Positions 9,079 through 17,626 of a DNA stretch of 64,000 nt are shown here, piece by piece. A program made the translations under genes and the position numbers. The notes under the pieces are model-generated. The model made no database searches and was not told where the DNA came from. It saw nothing but the letters and a program-made list of their open reading frames with translations. Origin of the DNA: Streptomyces mirabilis (lineage in GTDB: Bacteria; Actinomycetota; Actinomycetes; Streptomycetales; Streptomycetaceae); assembly GCF_018310535.1 (NCBI RefSeq), contig NZ_CP074102.1, forward strand, positions 4,278,001 to 4,342,000. The letters run 5' to 3'. Position 1 is the stretch's first letter, and the number at the start of each line of letters is the position of its first letter.

Positions 9079-9973
9079 GCAGTCCCTCACCCCGCGTGGT
9101 GAGCAGACCCGGATCCACGACATCGGCTACCGCCACTACGACGGCCCGCGCCTGGGCCGCGCCTACGCCCGTCGCTCGCTGTACTCGCAGTCCCTGCGCG
9201 GCTCCTACGGCCTGGGCCGCTCGGTCAAGTCCAAGGTGCTGCCGATGCTGCTCTTCGTGGTGATGTGCGTCCCCGCACTCATCATGGTGGCCGTCGCGGT
9301 CGCCACCAAGGCGAAGGCTCTACCGGTCGACTACACGCGCTACGCGGTCATCATGCAGGCCGTCATCGGTCTGTACGTCGCCTCCCAGGGACCGCAGTCC
9401 GTCTCGCGCGACCTGCGCTTCAAGACCGTGCCGCTGTACTTCTCACGCCCCATCGAGACCGCCGACTACGTACGCGCCAAGTACGCGGCGCTGGCCTCGG
9501 CGCTGTTCATCCTGACGACCGCGCCGCTGATCGTGCTCTACGTAGGGGCGCTTCTGGCGAAGCTCGACTTCGCCGACCAGACGAAGGGCTTCGGACAAGG
9601 GCTGGTCTCCGTGGCACTGCTGTCGCTGCTCTTCGCCGGGATCGGCCTGGTCATCTCGTCGATCACCCCGCGCCGCGGCTTCGGCATCGCGGCCGTCATC
9701 GCGGCGCTGACCATCTCCTACGGAGCCGTGTCGACCGTCCAGGCCATCGCCTTCGAGCAGTCCAGCTCCTCGGCCGTGCCCTGGATCGGCCTCTTCTCTC
9801 CCATCACGCTCATCGACGGGGTGCAGACGGCCTTCCTCGGCGCCACCTCCGCCTTCCCCGGAGGGGAGGGCCCCTCGTCCGGGCAGGGAGTCGTCTACCT
9901 CGTCGTCGTCCTGGGGCTCATCGCGGGCTCCTACGGCCTCCTGATGCGCCGCTACCGAAAGGTCGGGCTGTGA
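9068..9973 (+). CDS. ABC-2 type permease subunit
   Basis: 301 residues with about six hydrophobic segments, for example VLPMLLFVVMCVPALIMVAVAV, ALFILTTAPLIVLYVGAL, LLSLLFAGIGLVISS and VVYLVVVLGLIAGSYGLLM. The long cytoplasmic N-terminus contains IGYRHYDGPRLGR, seen in actinobacterial ABC-2 permeases of this type. It overlaps both neighbours (11 bp with the ATPase, 4 bp GTGA with the second ATPase), so the four genes form one transcription unit. Confidence 0.88.
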   Translation: MAVEQSLTPRGEQTRIHDIGYRHYDGPRLGRAYARRSLYSQSLRGSYGLGRSVKSKVLPMLLFVVMCVPALIMVAVAVATKAKALPVDYTRYAVIMQAVIGLYVASQGPQSVSRDLRFKTVPLYFSRPIETADYVRAKYAALASALFILTTAPLIVLYVGALLAKLDFADQTKGFGQGLVSVALLSLLFAGIGLVISSITPRRGFGIAAVIAALTISYGAVSTVQAIAFEQSSSSAVPWIGLFSPITLIDGVQTAFLGATSAFPGGEGPSSGQGVVYLVVVLGLIAGSYGLLMRRYRKVGL

Positions 9974-10881
9974 CCACGCTCAACATCGACCACGTCTCGC
10001 GCTGGTTCGGAAACGTGGTGGCGGTCAACGACATCACGATGACGATCGGCCCCGGCGTCACCGGCCTGCTCGGCCCGAACGGCGCCGGGAAGTCCACCCT
10101 CATCAACATGATGGGCGGCTTCCTCGCCCCCTCCACCGGCACCGTCACCCTCGACGGCAGGCCGGTCTGGCGCAACGAACAGATCTACAAGCACATCGGC
10201 ATCGTCCCGGAGCGCGAGGCGATGTACGACTTCCTCACGGGCCAGGAATTCGTCGTCGCCAACGCCGAATTGCACGGCCTCGGAGCGAAGGCCGCCCAGC
10301 GGGCGCTCGCCACGGTCGAGATGGAATACGCGCAGGACCGCAAGATCTCGACCTACTCCAAGGGCATGCGGCAGCGCGTGAAGATGGCCTCCGCCCTCGT
10401 CCACGACCCGTCCCTGTTGCTGCTCGACGAGCCCTTCAACGGCATGGACCCGCGCCAGCGCATGCAGCTCATGGACCTGCTGCGCCGCATGGGCGACGAG
10501 GGCCGCACGGTGCTGTTCTCGTCCCACATCCTCGAAGAGGTCGAACAGCTCGCCGCCCACATCGAGGTGATCGTCGCCGGACGGCACGCGGCCAGCGGCG
10601 ACTTCCGCCGCATCCGCCGCCTGATGACCGACCGACCGCACCGCTACCTGGTGCGCTCCAGCGACGACCGGGCGCTGGCCGCCGCGCTGATCGCCGACCC
10701 GTCGACGTCAGGCATCGAAGTGGACCTGGCCGAGGGCGCTTTGCGCATCCAGGCGGTCGACTTCGGCAGATTCACGGCGCTGCTGCCGCGCGTCGCGCGC
10801 GAGCACGGCATCCGGCTGCTCACGGTCTCGCCGTCCGACGAGTCCCTCGAGTCCGTCTTCTCGTATCTCGTCGCGGCGTAG
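9970..10881 (+). CDS. ABC transporter ATP-binding protein (second system)
   Basis: 303 residues from GTG at 9970, overlapping the permease stop (GTGA). Walker A GPNGAGKST, signature YSKGMRQRVKMASAL, Walker B LLLLDEPFNG and H-loop FSSHILEEVE are intact. The C-terminus has a domain like that of ABC-2 ATPases. It pairs with the permease directly downstream. Confidence 0.92.
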   Translation: MTTLNIDHVSRWFGNVVAVNDITMTIGPGVTGLLGPNGAGKSTLINMMGGFLAPSTGTVTLDGRPVWRNEQIYKHIGIVPEREAMYDFLTGQEFVVANAELHGLGAKAAQRALATVEMEYAQDRKISTYSKGMRQRVKMASALVHDPSLLLLDEPFNGMDPRQRMQLMDLLRRMGDEGRTVLFSSHILEEVEQLAAHIEVIVAGRHAASGDFRRIRRLMTDRPHRYLVRSSDDRALAAALIADPSTSGIEVDLAEGALRIQAVDFGRFTALLPRVAREHGIRLLTVSPSDESLESVFSYLVAA

Positions 10882-10890
10882 GAGGCCAAG

Positions 10891-11610
10891 ATGTACGACC
10901 CCACAGTCGCCCGGCTCACCTATCGAGCCCTGCTCGGCCGCCGCCGGGCCCTCATCCTCTGTGCGCTGCCCGTTCTGCTCATCGTGATCTCCGCGGCCGT
11001 ACGCAGCTTCGCCGGAGCCGACGACCAGGTGGCATCGGACCTGCTCGGCGGGTTCGCGCTCGCCACGATGGTGCCGATCATCGGCGTCATCGCCGGCACC
11101 GGCGCGATCGGCCCCGAGATCGACGACGGCTCGGTGGTGTATCTGCTCGCCAAGCCCCTGAAGCGGCCGACGATCATCTTCACCAAACTGATCGTCGCGA
11201 TCGCCGTCACCATGGCGTTCTCCGCCCTGCCGACGTTCATCGCCGGCATGATCCTCAACGGCAACGGCCAGCAGGTCGCCGTCGCCTACACCGTGGCGGC
11301 GCTGGTCGCCTCGATCGCGTACGCCGCGCTGTTCCTGCTGCTGGGGACGGTCACCCGGCACGCGGTGGTCTTCGGGCTCGTCTACGCGCTGGTCTGGGAG
11401 GCCCTGTTCGGGTCGCTGGTGTCCGGCGCGCGCACGCTCAGCGTCCAGCAGTGGGCGCTCGCCGTGGGCCACAAGGTCACCGGCGGCGACCTCGTCACCT
11501 CGGACGTGGGCCTGCCCACCGCGACGGTGCTCCTGGTCGTGGTGACCGTGCTCGCCACCTGGTACGCCGGGCAGCGACTGCGGTCGCTGACGCTGGCCGG
11601 CGAGGAGTGA
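10891..11610 (+). CDS. ABC-2 type permease
   Basis: 239 residues, six predicted transmembrane segments (ALILCALPVLLIVISAAV, ATMVPIIGVIAGTGAIG, LIVAIAVTMAFSALPTFIAG, VAALVASIAYAALFLLLG, VFGLVYALVWEALFGSL, TVLLVVVTVLATWYAG). ATG is preceded by AGGAGG. It is the fourth and last gene of the ABC operon, with a strong terminator right after it. Confidence 0.88.
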   Translation: MYDPTVARLTYRALLGRRRALILCALPVLLIVISAAVRSFAGADDQVASDLLGGFALATMVPIIGVIAGTGAIGPEIDDGSVVYLLAKPLKRPTIIFTKLIVAIAVTMAFSALPTFIAGMILNGNGQQVAVAYTVAALVASIAYAALFLLLGTVTRHAVVFGLVYALVWEALFGSLVSGARTLSVQQWALAVGHKVTGGDLVTSDVGLPTATVLLVVVTVLATWYAGQRLRSLTLAGEE

Positions 11611-11620
11611 GCCGGGGGTT

Positions 11621-11677
11621 CCACGCGCGCGTGCCGGTTGTCGCCACGTACGCGCGCGTGGCGCCCCCTTTTTTCTT
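11621..11677 (+). terminator. Intrinsic terminator of the ABC operon
   Basis: A perfect 12-bp stem (CCACGCGCGCGT at 11621-11632 with its complement at 11650-11661) is followed by a C/T-rich tract with six T in a row (about 11665-11677). This is a classical rho-independent terminator, which is uncommon in this high-GC genome. Confidence 0.85.
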
Positions 11678-11704
11678 TGAAGGCTTTTCTTCGAAGGCCT
11701 TTCT

Positions 11705-11745
11705 TTGAGAGTGGCTTCACCATTTTTCTTGACAGTGGCTTCACC
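11705..11745 (+). promoter_or_regulatory. Duplicated 17-bp element with TTGACA, upstream of the small gene
   Basis: TTGAGAGTGGCTTCACC at 11705-11721 recurs with one change as TTGACAGTGGCTTCACC at 11729-11745, 24 bp apart. The second copy contains a perfect -35 hexamer (TTGACA) 62 bp upstream of the start codon of the next gene. A matching -10 is not obvious (CACACT at 11756 would need a long spacer). Confidence 0.4.
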
Positions 11746-11795
11746 TCTGTCCCGGCACACTGGGCGGAGGGGACGCGCGGCTAGGAGGAACGGGG

Positions 11796-12029
11796 ATGGC
11801 GGAACCGCAAGGCGAGGAACAGAGGGAGAGCGAGGACGTCTGGGACGGCCTCGTACTGGACGAGAGCTTCATACGGTCGGCTGAGACGACCGAACCGTCC
11901 GCCCGCGCCCGTATGCTCGCCGCCCGCTGGCGCGAGGGGGGACCCGACCCGCAGCCCTGGCGCTCCGACGAGCCGCCCGCGGGGTGGTTCTTCAGCAAGG
12001 CACGTCGGCGCAGGTGGCGCCGCCGGTAA
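11796..12029 (+). CDS. Small conserved Streptomyces protein, unknown function
   Basis: 77 residues, ATG after a good AGGAGG site. Acidic N-terminal half (EEQRESEDVWDGLVLDESFIRSAETTEPSARARMLAARW) and a strongly basic tail (FFSKARRRRWRRR). No domain known to me. The motif WDGLVLDESFIR looks family-specific rather than random, and codon use is normal for the genome, so I take it as real. It could bind nucleic acid or membrane through the tail; that is a guess. Confidence 0.75.
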   Translation: MAEPQGEEQRESEDVWDGLVLDESFIRSAETTEPSARARMLAARWREGGPDPQPWRSDEPPAGWFFSKARRRRWRRR

Positions 12030-12143
12030 CCCCCTTTGAGGGGCGGCTTTATTCAGTGGCGCCCAAGTCGGCGTACGGGCACAGTAGTTATGTCCACGCC
12101 GCCGCATCGAGCCGGCGCCACGTTCTGGGAGAGGAGCGCGACG

Positions 12144-12206
12144 ATGCCCATGAGTAGCAGTCCGTCGAGCTCCCTACAGGGCAGCCCGCGGCAGGCTCCG
12201 GAGTAG
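12144..12206 (+). CDS. Possible 20-residue peptide upstream of tRNA-Ser
   Basis: ATGCCC at 12144 is preceded by a GAGAGGAG site and opens a 20-codon frame (MPMSSSPSSSL...QAPE) ending TAG at 12204-12206, 87 bp before tRNA-Ser. It is Ser-rich: seven of the twenty residues are serine and use codons AGC, AGT and TCG. It may be a leader peptide or chance. Confidence 0.25.
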   Translation: MPMSSSPSSSLQGSPRQAPE

Positions 12207-12292
12207 TTGCCTCTCCGTTGGAGCCCGCCCGCACGGGGGGCTGCCCGGGGCGGCCGCTTCGAGCGCGCGTACGCCGCGCGGGCCGCCCACCC

Positions 12293-12377
<85 letters not shown>

Positions 12378-12486
12378 CGAGACGTTGTCACCGGGACCTG
12401 GCAGGGTTGGGGTGCTCACAGGGCATCCGACGCCGCGGGCATCCGGCACTGCCGGCATCCGGCGCTGCGGGCTGTGTCCGCACCCG

Positions 12487-13392
12487 CTAGTCCAGCAACC
12501 GCTCCAGCACCACCGCGATGCCGTCCTCCTCGTTCGAGGACGTCACCTCGTCCGCGACGGTCTTGAGCTCGTCGTGGGCATTCGCCATGGCCACGCTGTG
12601 GGCCGCCCAGGCGAACATCGGGATGTCGTTGGGCATGTCACCGAAGGCGATCGTGTTCGCGGCCTTCACACCGAGGCGACGGGCGGCGAGGGACAGCCCC
12701 GTGGCCTTGGAGAGGCCGAGGGGGAGGAGTTCCACTATCCCCGCGCCCGCCATGGTGACGCCGACCAGGCCGCCGGCGACCCTGGCCGCCACCGCAGCCA
12801 GTTCGTCGTCGGAGAGCGTGGGGTGCTGCACGTAGACCTTGTTCAGAGGGGCCGACCAGAGGTCCGTCGCGTCCCTGATCGGGACGACCGGGAGCGAGCC
12901 GTCCTGCCTGCGGTAGCCGGGGCCGACCAGTACCTCGCCGTCGAGCCCGTCGCGGCTCGCGGCCAGCAGCAGCGGGCCGACCTCCGCCTCGATCTTGGCG
13001 AGCGCGAGCCCGGCCAGCTGCCGGTCCAGCGTCACCGAGGTGAGCAGCCGATGCTCCCCCGCGTCGTACACCTGCGCACCCTGGCCGCACACCGCGAGAC
13101 CCTCGTAGCCGAGGTCGTCGAGGATGTGCCGGGTCCAGGGCACCGCGCGCCCGGTGACGACGATGTGCGCGGCGCCCGCCGCGGTCACCGCGGCGAGTGC
13201 CTCACGCGTGCGCTCCGAGATCGTCTCGTCGGAACGCAGCAGCGTGCCGTCGAGATCGGTCGCTACGAGCTTGTAGGGGAACGATCCGGTCGGACCCGTG
13301 GATCCGACCGGACCAGTGGTTCCGGTCGGACCAGTGGTTCCGGTCGGACCAGTGGTTCCGGTCGGACCGGTCGACCCGGCGGCGGCGGTCAC
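12487..13392 (-). CDS. HAD-family phosphatase with collagen-like Gly-X-Thr N-terminus
   Basis: 301 residues. GTG at 13392 overlaps the serS stop (GTGA), so translation is coupled to serS. Residues 1-37 are an unusual Gly-X-Y stretch (G-S-T, G-P-T and G-T-T triplets, about 11 triplets) encoded by 18-bp repeats. The HAD core follows: [10 protein letters not shown] (nucleophile), VVTGRAVPW, and [13 protein letters not shown] (motif IV), with a Cof-type cap between. Phosphatase on an unknown small substrate. The related protein at 2279-3148 lacks the Gly-X-Thr stretch. Confidence 0.9.
   Translation of the reverse strand: MTAAAGSTGPTGTTGPTGTTGPTGTTGPVGSTGPTGSFPYKLVATDLDGTLLRSDETISERTREALAAVTAAGAAHIVVTGRAVPWTRHILDDLGYEGLAVCGQGAQVYDAGEHRLLTSVTLDRQLAGLALAKIEAEVGPLLLAASRDGLDGEVLVGPGYRRQDGSLPVVPIRDATDLWSAPLNKVYVQHPTLSDDELAAVAARVAGGLVGVTMAGAGIVELLPLGLSKATGLSLAARRLGVKAANTIAFGDMPNDIPMFAWAAHSVAMANAHDELKTVADEVTSSNEEDGIAVVLERLLD
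13284..13378. repeat. 18-bp tandem repeat encoding the Gly-X-Thr stretch
   Basis: Units close to GTGGTTCCGGTCGGACCA recur with 18-bp period in the last 100 bp before serS. Three central units are identical, and the outer units diverge. The period is a multiple of three and encodes two Gly-X-Y triplets per unit in the HAD gene on the minus strand. Confidence 0.9.
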
Positions 13393-14666
13393 TTGGAGAT
13401 CGGCTCCAGAACCTCACGTCCGCCCAGGTACGGACGCAGCACCTCGGGCACCCGCACGGAGCCGTCGGCCAGCTGGTGGTTCTCCAGGATCGCCACGATC
13501 GTGCGCGGGACGGCACACAGCGTGCCGTTCAGCGTGGCGAGCGGCTGGACCTTCTTGCCGTCGCGCATGCGCACGGACAGGCGGCGCGCCTGGAAGCCGT
13601 CACAGTTCGAGGCCGAGGTCAGCTCGCGGTACTTGCCCTGGGTCGGGATCCACGCCTCGCAGTCGAACTTGCGGGACGCGGAGGCACCGAGGTCGCCCGA
13701 GGCCACGTCGATGACCTGGAAGGGCAGCTCGAGGCCGGTCAGCCACTGCTTCTCCCAGTCCAGGAGCCGCTTGTGCTCGTTCTCCGCGTCCTCGGGGTCG
13801 ACGTACGAGAACATCTCGACCTTGTCGAACTGGTGCACACGGAAGATGCCACGGGTGTCCTTGCCGTACGTGCCGGCCTCGCGGCGGAAGCACGGCGAGA
13901 ATCCGGCGTAGCGCAGCGGCAGCTGGTCGGCGTCGAGGATCTCGTCCATGTGGTACGCCGCGAGGGGGACCTCGGAGGTGCCGACCAGGTAGTAGTCGTC
14001 CTTCTCCAGGTGGTACACGTTCTCCGCGGCCTGGCCGAGGAAGCCGGTGCCCTCCATGGCGCGCGGGCGGACCAGGGCCGGGGTCAGCATCGGGGTGAAG
14101 CCGGCCTCGGTGGCCTGCGCGATCGCCGCGTTGACGAGGGCGAGCTCCAGGAGCGCGCCGACACCCGTCAGGTAGTAGAAGCGCGAGCCGGAGACCTTGG
14201 CGCCCCGCTCGACGTCGATGGCGCCGAGCGCCTCGCCGAGCTCCAGGTGGTCCTTGGGCTCGAAGCCCTCGGCGCCGAAGTCGCGGATCGTGCCGTGCGT
14301 CTCCAGGACGACGAAGTCCTCCTCGCCGCCGACCGGGACGTTCGGGTGAACCAGGTTGCCGAGCTGGAGGAGCAGACGCTTGGTCTCCTCGTCCGCCTCG
14401 TGCTGTTCGGCGTCGGCGGTCTTGACGGCGGCGGCGAGCTCCCCGGCCTTCTTCAGCAGCTCGGCCTTCTCGTCGCCGGACGCCTTGGGGATCAGCTTGC
14501 CGAGCGCCTTCTGCTCGGATCGGAGCTCGTCGAAGCGGACGCCGGAAGACCTGCGCCGCTCGTCGGCAGAGAGGAGGGAGTCGACGAGGGCGACGTCCTC
14601 TCCACGGGCGCGCTGGGAGGCGCGAACACGGTCGGGGTCCTCACGGAGCAGGCGAAGGTCAATCAC
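13389..14666 (-). CDS. serS: Seryl-tRNA synthetase
   Basis: 425 residues from GTG ([24 protein letters not shown]). The N-terminal coiled-coil arm spans about residues 25-105. The class II core follows: motif 1, motif 2 ([26 protein letters not shown]) and motif 3 ([36 protein letters not shown]). Charges tRNA-Ser with serine and is the enzyme for both tRNA-Ser genes seen in this window. The only gene downstream in the unit is the coupled HAD phosphatase. Confidence 0.97.
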   Translation of the reverse strand: MIDLRLLREDPDRVRASQRARGEDVALVDSLLSADERRRSSGVRFDELRSEQKALGKLIPKASGDEKAELLKKAGELAAAVKTADAEQHEADEETKRLLLQLGNLVHPNVPVGGEEDFVVLETHGTIRDFGAEGFEPKDHLELGEALGAIDVERGAKVSGSRFYYLTGVGALLELALVNAAIAQATEAGFTPMLTPALVRPRAMEGTGFLGQAAENVYHLEKDDYYLVGTSEVPLAAYHMDEILDADQLPLRYAGFSPCFRREAGTYGKDTRGIFRVHQFDKVEMFSYVDPEDAENEHKRLLDWEKQWLTGLELPFQVIDVASGDLGASASRKFDCEAWIPTQGKYRELTSASNCDGFQARRLSVRMRDGKKVQPLATLNGTLCAVPRTIVAILENHQLADGSVRVPEVLRPYLGGREVLEPISK

Positions 14667-14901
14667 CCCTCAAGGCTACCGGTGCGCGCTTCCGGCCATC
14701 GACTCGATATTCCGCTCCGTCACTTCTGTGACGTCATGAGTGAAATGCCGGACCGAAATTCCTTGATCATCAGTGAGTGCCCGTGGGCGCGTGTGAGCGC
14801 CGGTTCGCGTCAATAAAAGGGACGGTACTCCCTGAAACGGGGCAGACGGTAGTCATGGGGTTGACTGGATCCCCTTGTGGAGAGCGGGACTTGAGAAGGG
14901 G
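14667..14901. other. serS upstream region
   Basis: The first 235 bp upstream of serS. I see no open frame with good codon use and no T-box specifier or antiterminator. The G+C is visibly lower than in the genes. It leads into the DnaA-box cluster. Confidence 0.5.
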
Positions 14902-15214
14902 TTGTCCACAGGGATCCACACGGCTCACAGAGTTATCCACAGGCTGTGCGGAAGATCTGTGGACTTCGGAGGTGATCGTTCCGAAAGCCGCATGCGGGAC
15001 GAAGAATTCCCGGGTCAAACCATCCGTACACCCACGTTCGAGTGGAAATGCTTCGCTCCAAAGGATTGATCAAGGGAAAAGAGTGGACGAGGGGTGACGT
15101 GCGGGGCTGTGGACGAACTTGGCCCCTGTAGGCCGATTTGTCGACGATGTAATGCTTCGTTGTCGACTTGTCCCCAGGTCGAGAAGCGCACCTGTGGATA
15201 ACATCTGTGGATGA
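14902..15214. promoter_or_regulatory. DnaA-box cluster between serS and pheA
   Basis: Exact matches are TTGTCCACA at 14902-14910, TTATCCACA at 14933-14941 and TGTGGATAA (reverse of TTATCCACA) at 15193-15201. Near matches are GGATCCACA (14912-14920), TGTGGACTT (14958-14966), TGTGGACGA (about 15107) and TGTGGATGA (15206-15214). Seven box-like sites in 313 bp of lower-GC non-coding DNA. This is not oriC: dnaA and dnaN are absent. It could titrate DnaA or link flanking genes to replication. Confidence 0.6.
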
Positions 15215-15301
15215 CGAAAATCGGCAGGTAGGACTGGTGGAATGCGGAGCAGGACAGTGGAAAAGGCCGCGCCGACGAGCCGTCGGCGCGGGAACCCGAA
15301 C

Positions 15302-15352
15302 AGGCCTGGATCCGGCCTCGATCCGGCCTGGATCCGGCCTGGATCCGGCCTA
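15302..15352. repeat. 12-bp tandem repeat at the 3' end of pheA
   Basis: GGCCTGGATCCG-type units repeat about four times with 12-bp period and overlap the pheA stop codon region. AGGCC/GGCCT and GGATCC arms allow alternative hairpins, so it may act as a terminator of the pheA transcript. Confidence 0.85.
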
Positions 15353-16285
15353 GAACCGTCCGTCCTGGCAGCGCGCCAGCCAGTCCGACGCCGCCGAGAA
15401 CGCACCGTCCGACGTCCCGGGACGCAGCGTCCGTACGTCCTCCAGGGCGACCCCGGCCCGCGGATAGGACCCGAGGAAGCGCACCTGGGGGCTGATCCGC
15501 TTGAGGCCCATCAGTGCCTCGCCCACACGGCGGTCGGTGATGTGGCCCTCGGCGTCCACGGAGAAGCAGTAGTTGCCGATGCCCTGGCCGGTCGGCCGTG
15601 ATTCGATCCGCATCAGGTTGACGCCGCGCACGGCGAACTCCTGGAGCAGTTCGAGCAGCGCACCCGGGTGGTCGTCGCCGAGCCAGATGACCACGGACGT
15701 CTTGTCGGCGCCGGTCGGGGCCGCGGGCCGGGCCGGACGGCCGACCAGCACGAAGCGGGTCTCGGCGTTCGCCGCGTCGTGGATCTCGGTGACCAGCGGC
15801 TCGAGCCCGTAGGTCGCCGCCGCGAACTCGCCCGCGAAGGCCGCGTCGTACCGGCCCTCCTGGACCAGCCGGGCACCGTCCGCGTTCGAGGCCGCCGACT
15901 CCCACACGGTGTTCGGCAGGTGGGTGCCGAGCCAGTTGCGTACCTGCGGCTGGGCGACCGGGTGGCCGGTGACCGTCTTGATGTCCTTCAGTGCCGTGCC
16001 GGGCCTGACCAGCAGGGCGAAGGCGATCGGCAGGACGACCTCGCGGTAGATCATCAGCGGCTCGCCCTTGGCGAGCTCGTCGAGGGTGGCGGTGACACCG
16101 CCCTCGACCGAGTTCTCGATCGGGACGAGCGCGCCCGCGGCCTCGCTCGCGCGCACCGCGTCGAGCGCGGCCGGCACGGACACCATGGGTACCAGCTCCC
16201 GTGTCGCGGCTTCCGGGAGCGTGCGGAGGGCGGCCTCGGTGAACGTTCCCTCGGGGCCGAGATAGGTGTAGCGCGTCGCCGACAT
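15350..16285 (-). CDS. pheA: Prephenate dehydratase
   Basis: 311 residues from ATG at 16285 (MSATRYTYLGPEGTFTEAAL). The catalytic domain (about 1-190) contains VPIENSVEGGVTATLDEL. A C-terminal ACT domain (about 205-285) has GALLELLQEFAVRGVNLMRIESRPTGQGIGNYCFSVD, the phenylalanine-binding site for feedback inhibition. Converts prephenate to phenylpyruvate in phenylalanine synthesis. Bacterial stand-alone form without chorismate mutase. A 127-bp piece of its ACT-coding DNA is duplicated at 57426-57552. Confidence 0.97.
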   Translation of the reverse strand: MSATRYTYLGPEGTFTEAALRTLPEAATRELVPMVSVPAALDAVRASEAAGALVPIENSVEGGVTATLDELAKGEPLMIYREVVLPIAFALLVRPGTALKDIKTVTGHPVAQPQVRNWLGTHLPNTVWESAASNADGARLVQEGRYDAAFAGEFAAATYGLEPLVTEIHDAANAETRFVLVGRPARPAAPTGADKTSVVIWLGDDHPGALLELLQEFAVRGVNLMRIESRPTGQGIGNYCFSVDAEGHITDRRVGEALMGLKRISPQVRFLGSYPRAGVALEDVRTLRPGTSDGAFSAASDWLARCQDGRF

Positions 16286-16319
16286 ACCCGTCACCCTAAT
16301 GGGCCCCGTCCCGCACGGA

Positions 16320-17618
16320 TCACCCTTCCAGCAGCCGCTGACCCACGTATTCCCCCTCCGCCGCCCCGCCCGGCACCGCGAACAGCCCGCTCGCCTCGTG
16401 GCGGATGTACGTGGACATGGCGTCGCCACGATCGAGCTTGCGCTGCACCGGGACGAAGCCGCGCAGCGGATCCGCCTGCCAGCAGACGAAGAGCAGGCCC
16501 GCGTCGGGCACCCCGTCCGTGTCGAAGCCGTCGTGGAAGGAGAACGGGCGGCGCAGCATCGCGGCGCCGCCGTTCTGGTCGGGCCGGGTGATCCGGGCGT
16601 GCGCGTTGAGGGGGACGACCAGGTTGCCGTCGGCGTCGGTCTTGTCGAGGTTCATGGCGGTCGTCTCGGTGCCACCGGTCAGCGGCGCCCCGGTGGACTT
16701 CCTGCGCCCGATGACGTCCTCCTGGGCCTTGACCGACAGCTTCTCCCAGTCGTCGAGGAGCATCCGGATCCGGCGTACGACGGCGTACGAGCCGTTCGCC
16801 ATCCATGCCGGGTCGCCGGCGGCCGGAACGAAGATGCGCCGGTCGAAGTCGGACTCGGACGGCTTCGGATTGCGGGTGCCGTCTATCTGGCCCATCAGGT
16901 TGCGGGCCGTCATCGGCTGGGCCGTGGCGCCGGGCGAGCGGTTGAAGCCGTTCATGTGCCAGCGCACCCGGGCCGCGCTGCCCGCGTCCTTCTGGAGCGT
17001 GCGCAGGGCATGGAAGGCGACCAGGGCGTCGTCGGCGCCGATCTGCACCCACAGGTCGCCGTTGCTGCGCGCCTTGTCGAGGTGGTCGGAGGAGAAGTCG
17101 GGCAGTGGGTCGAGGGCGACCGGGCGCTGCTTCTCCAGACCCGTCCGTGCGAAGAAGCTGTTTCCGAAGCCGAAGGTGACCGTCAGGGACGACGGTCCGG
17201 CGTCACGGGCGACGTCCGTGTCGTCCTGCGCGGCGGCCTCGCCCGCCATCAGCCGCTGGGCCGTCGTCGACCAGCGGCGCAGCAGCGCGGCGGCCTCCTT
17301 GCGGCCCGAGCCTGCGGCCAGGTCGAACGCGACGAGGTGGCCACGGGCCTGGAGCGCGGTGGTGATGCCGGGCTGATGTTTCCCGTGAAACATCACCGTG
17401 TCCGCGCCGAGCGAGGTCAGGGGCGCTGCCTTGTCGGCGGCGGGCGCTGCCGCGTACCCGGCGGCACCTCCGGCCGCGCCCAGGGCGAGACCGGTGGCAC
17501 CGGCGGTGCCGAGCAGCCGGCGCCGGGAAAAGACCCCGCCAGAAGAGGGCTTCTGGGAAAGGGCCTCTCCTGGAGGGGTGTTTTCCGTGGTGGCTTCCGG
17601 AGTGGGCTGGTCAGCCAT
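16320..17618 (-). CDS. dtpA: Tat-exported Dyp-type haem peroxidase (DtpA/EfeB-like)
   Basis: 432 residues. The Tat motif SRRRLLGTAGATGLALGAAGG is at about residues 31-50. DyP signature GXXDG appears as GQIDGTRNP near residue 243, with a late conserved RHEASGLFAVPGG. Known from S. lividans: DtpA is a secreted DyP peroxidase in the Sco-ECuC copper route needed for GlxA maturation and morphological development. The genes here sit in the same set (sco, ecuC, copCD upstream). It follows copCD by 8 bp and is the last gene of the copper unit. Confidence 0.92.
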   Translation of the reverse strand: MADQPTPEATTENTPPGEALSQKPSSGGVFSRRRLLGTAGATGLALGAAGGAAGYAAAPAADKAAPLTSLGADTVMFHGKHQPGITTALQARGHLVAFDLAAGSGRKEAAALLRRWSTTAQRLMAGEAAAQDDTDVARDAGPSSLTVTFGFGNSFFARTGLEKQRPVALDPLPDFSSDHLDKARSNGDLWVQIGADDALVAFHALRTLQKDAGSAARVRWHMNGFNRSPGATAQPMTARNLMGQIDGTRNPKPSESDFDRRIFVPAAGDPAWMANGSYAVVRRIRMLLDDWEKLSVKAQEDVIGRRKSTGAPLTGGTETTAMNLDKTDADGNLVVPLNAHARITRPDQNGGAAMLRRPFSFHDGFDTDGVPDAGLLFVCWQADPLRGFVPVQRKLDRGDAMSTYIRHEASGLFAVPGGAAEGEYVGQRLLEG

Positions 17619-17626
17619 GGTGAGGT

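Noticed and set aside
13284..13378. Translated repeat as part of serS
   Set aside because: serS ends at 13389 with an intact C-terminus; the repeat belongs to the downstream HAD gene.
14667..14901. T-box riboswitch upstream of serS
   Set aside because: No T-box 14-mer, specifier loop or antiterminator was found.
14902..15214. Chromosomal origin oriC
   Set aside because: DnaA boxes are present but too few for a Streptomyces oriC, and dnaA and dnaN are absent on both sides.
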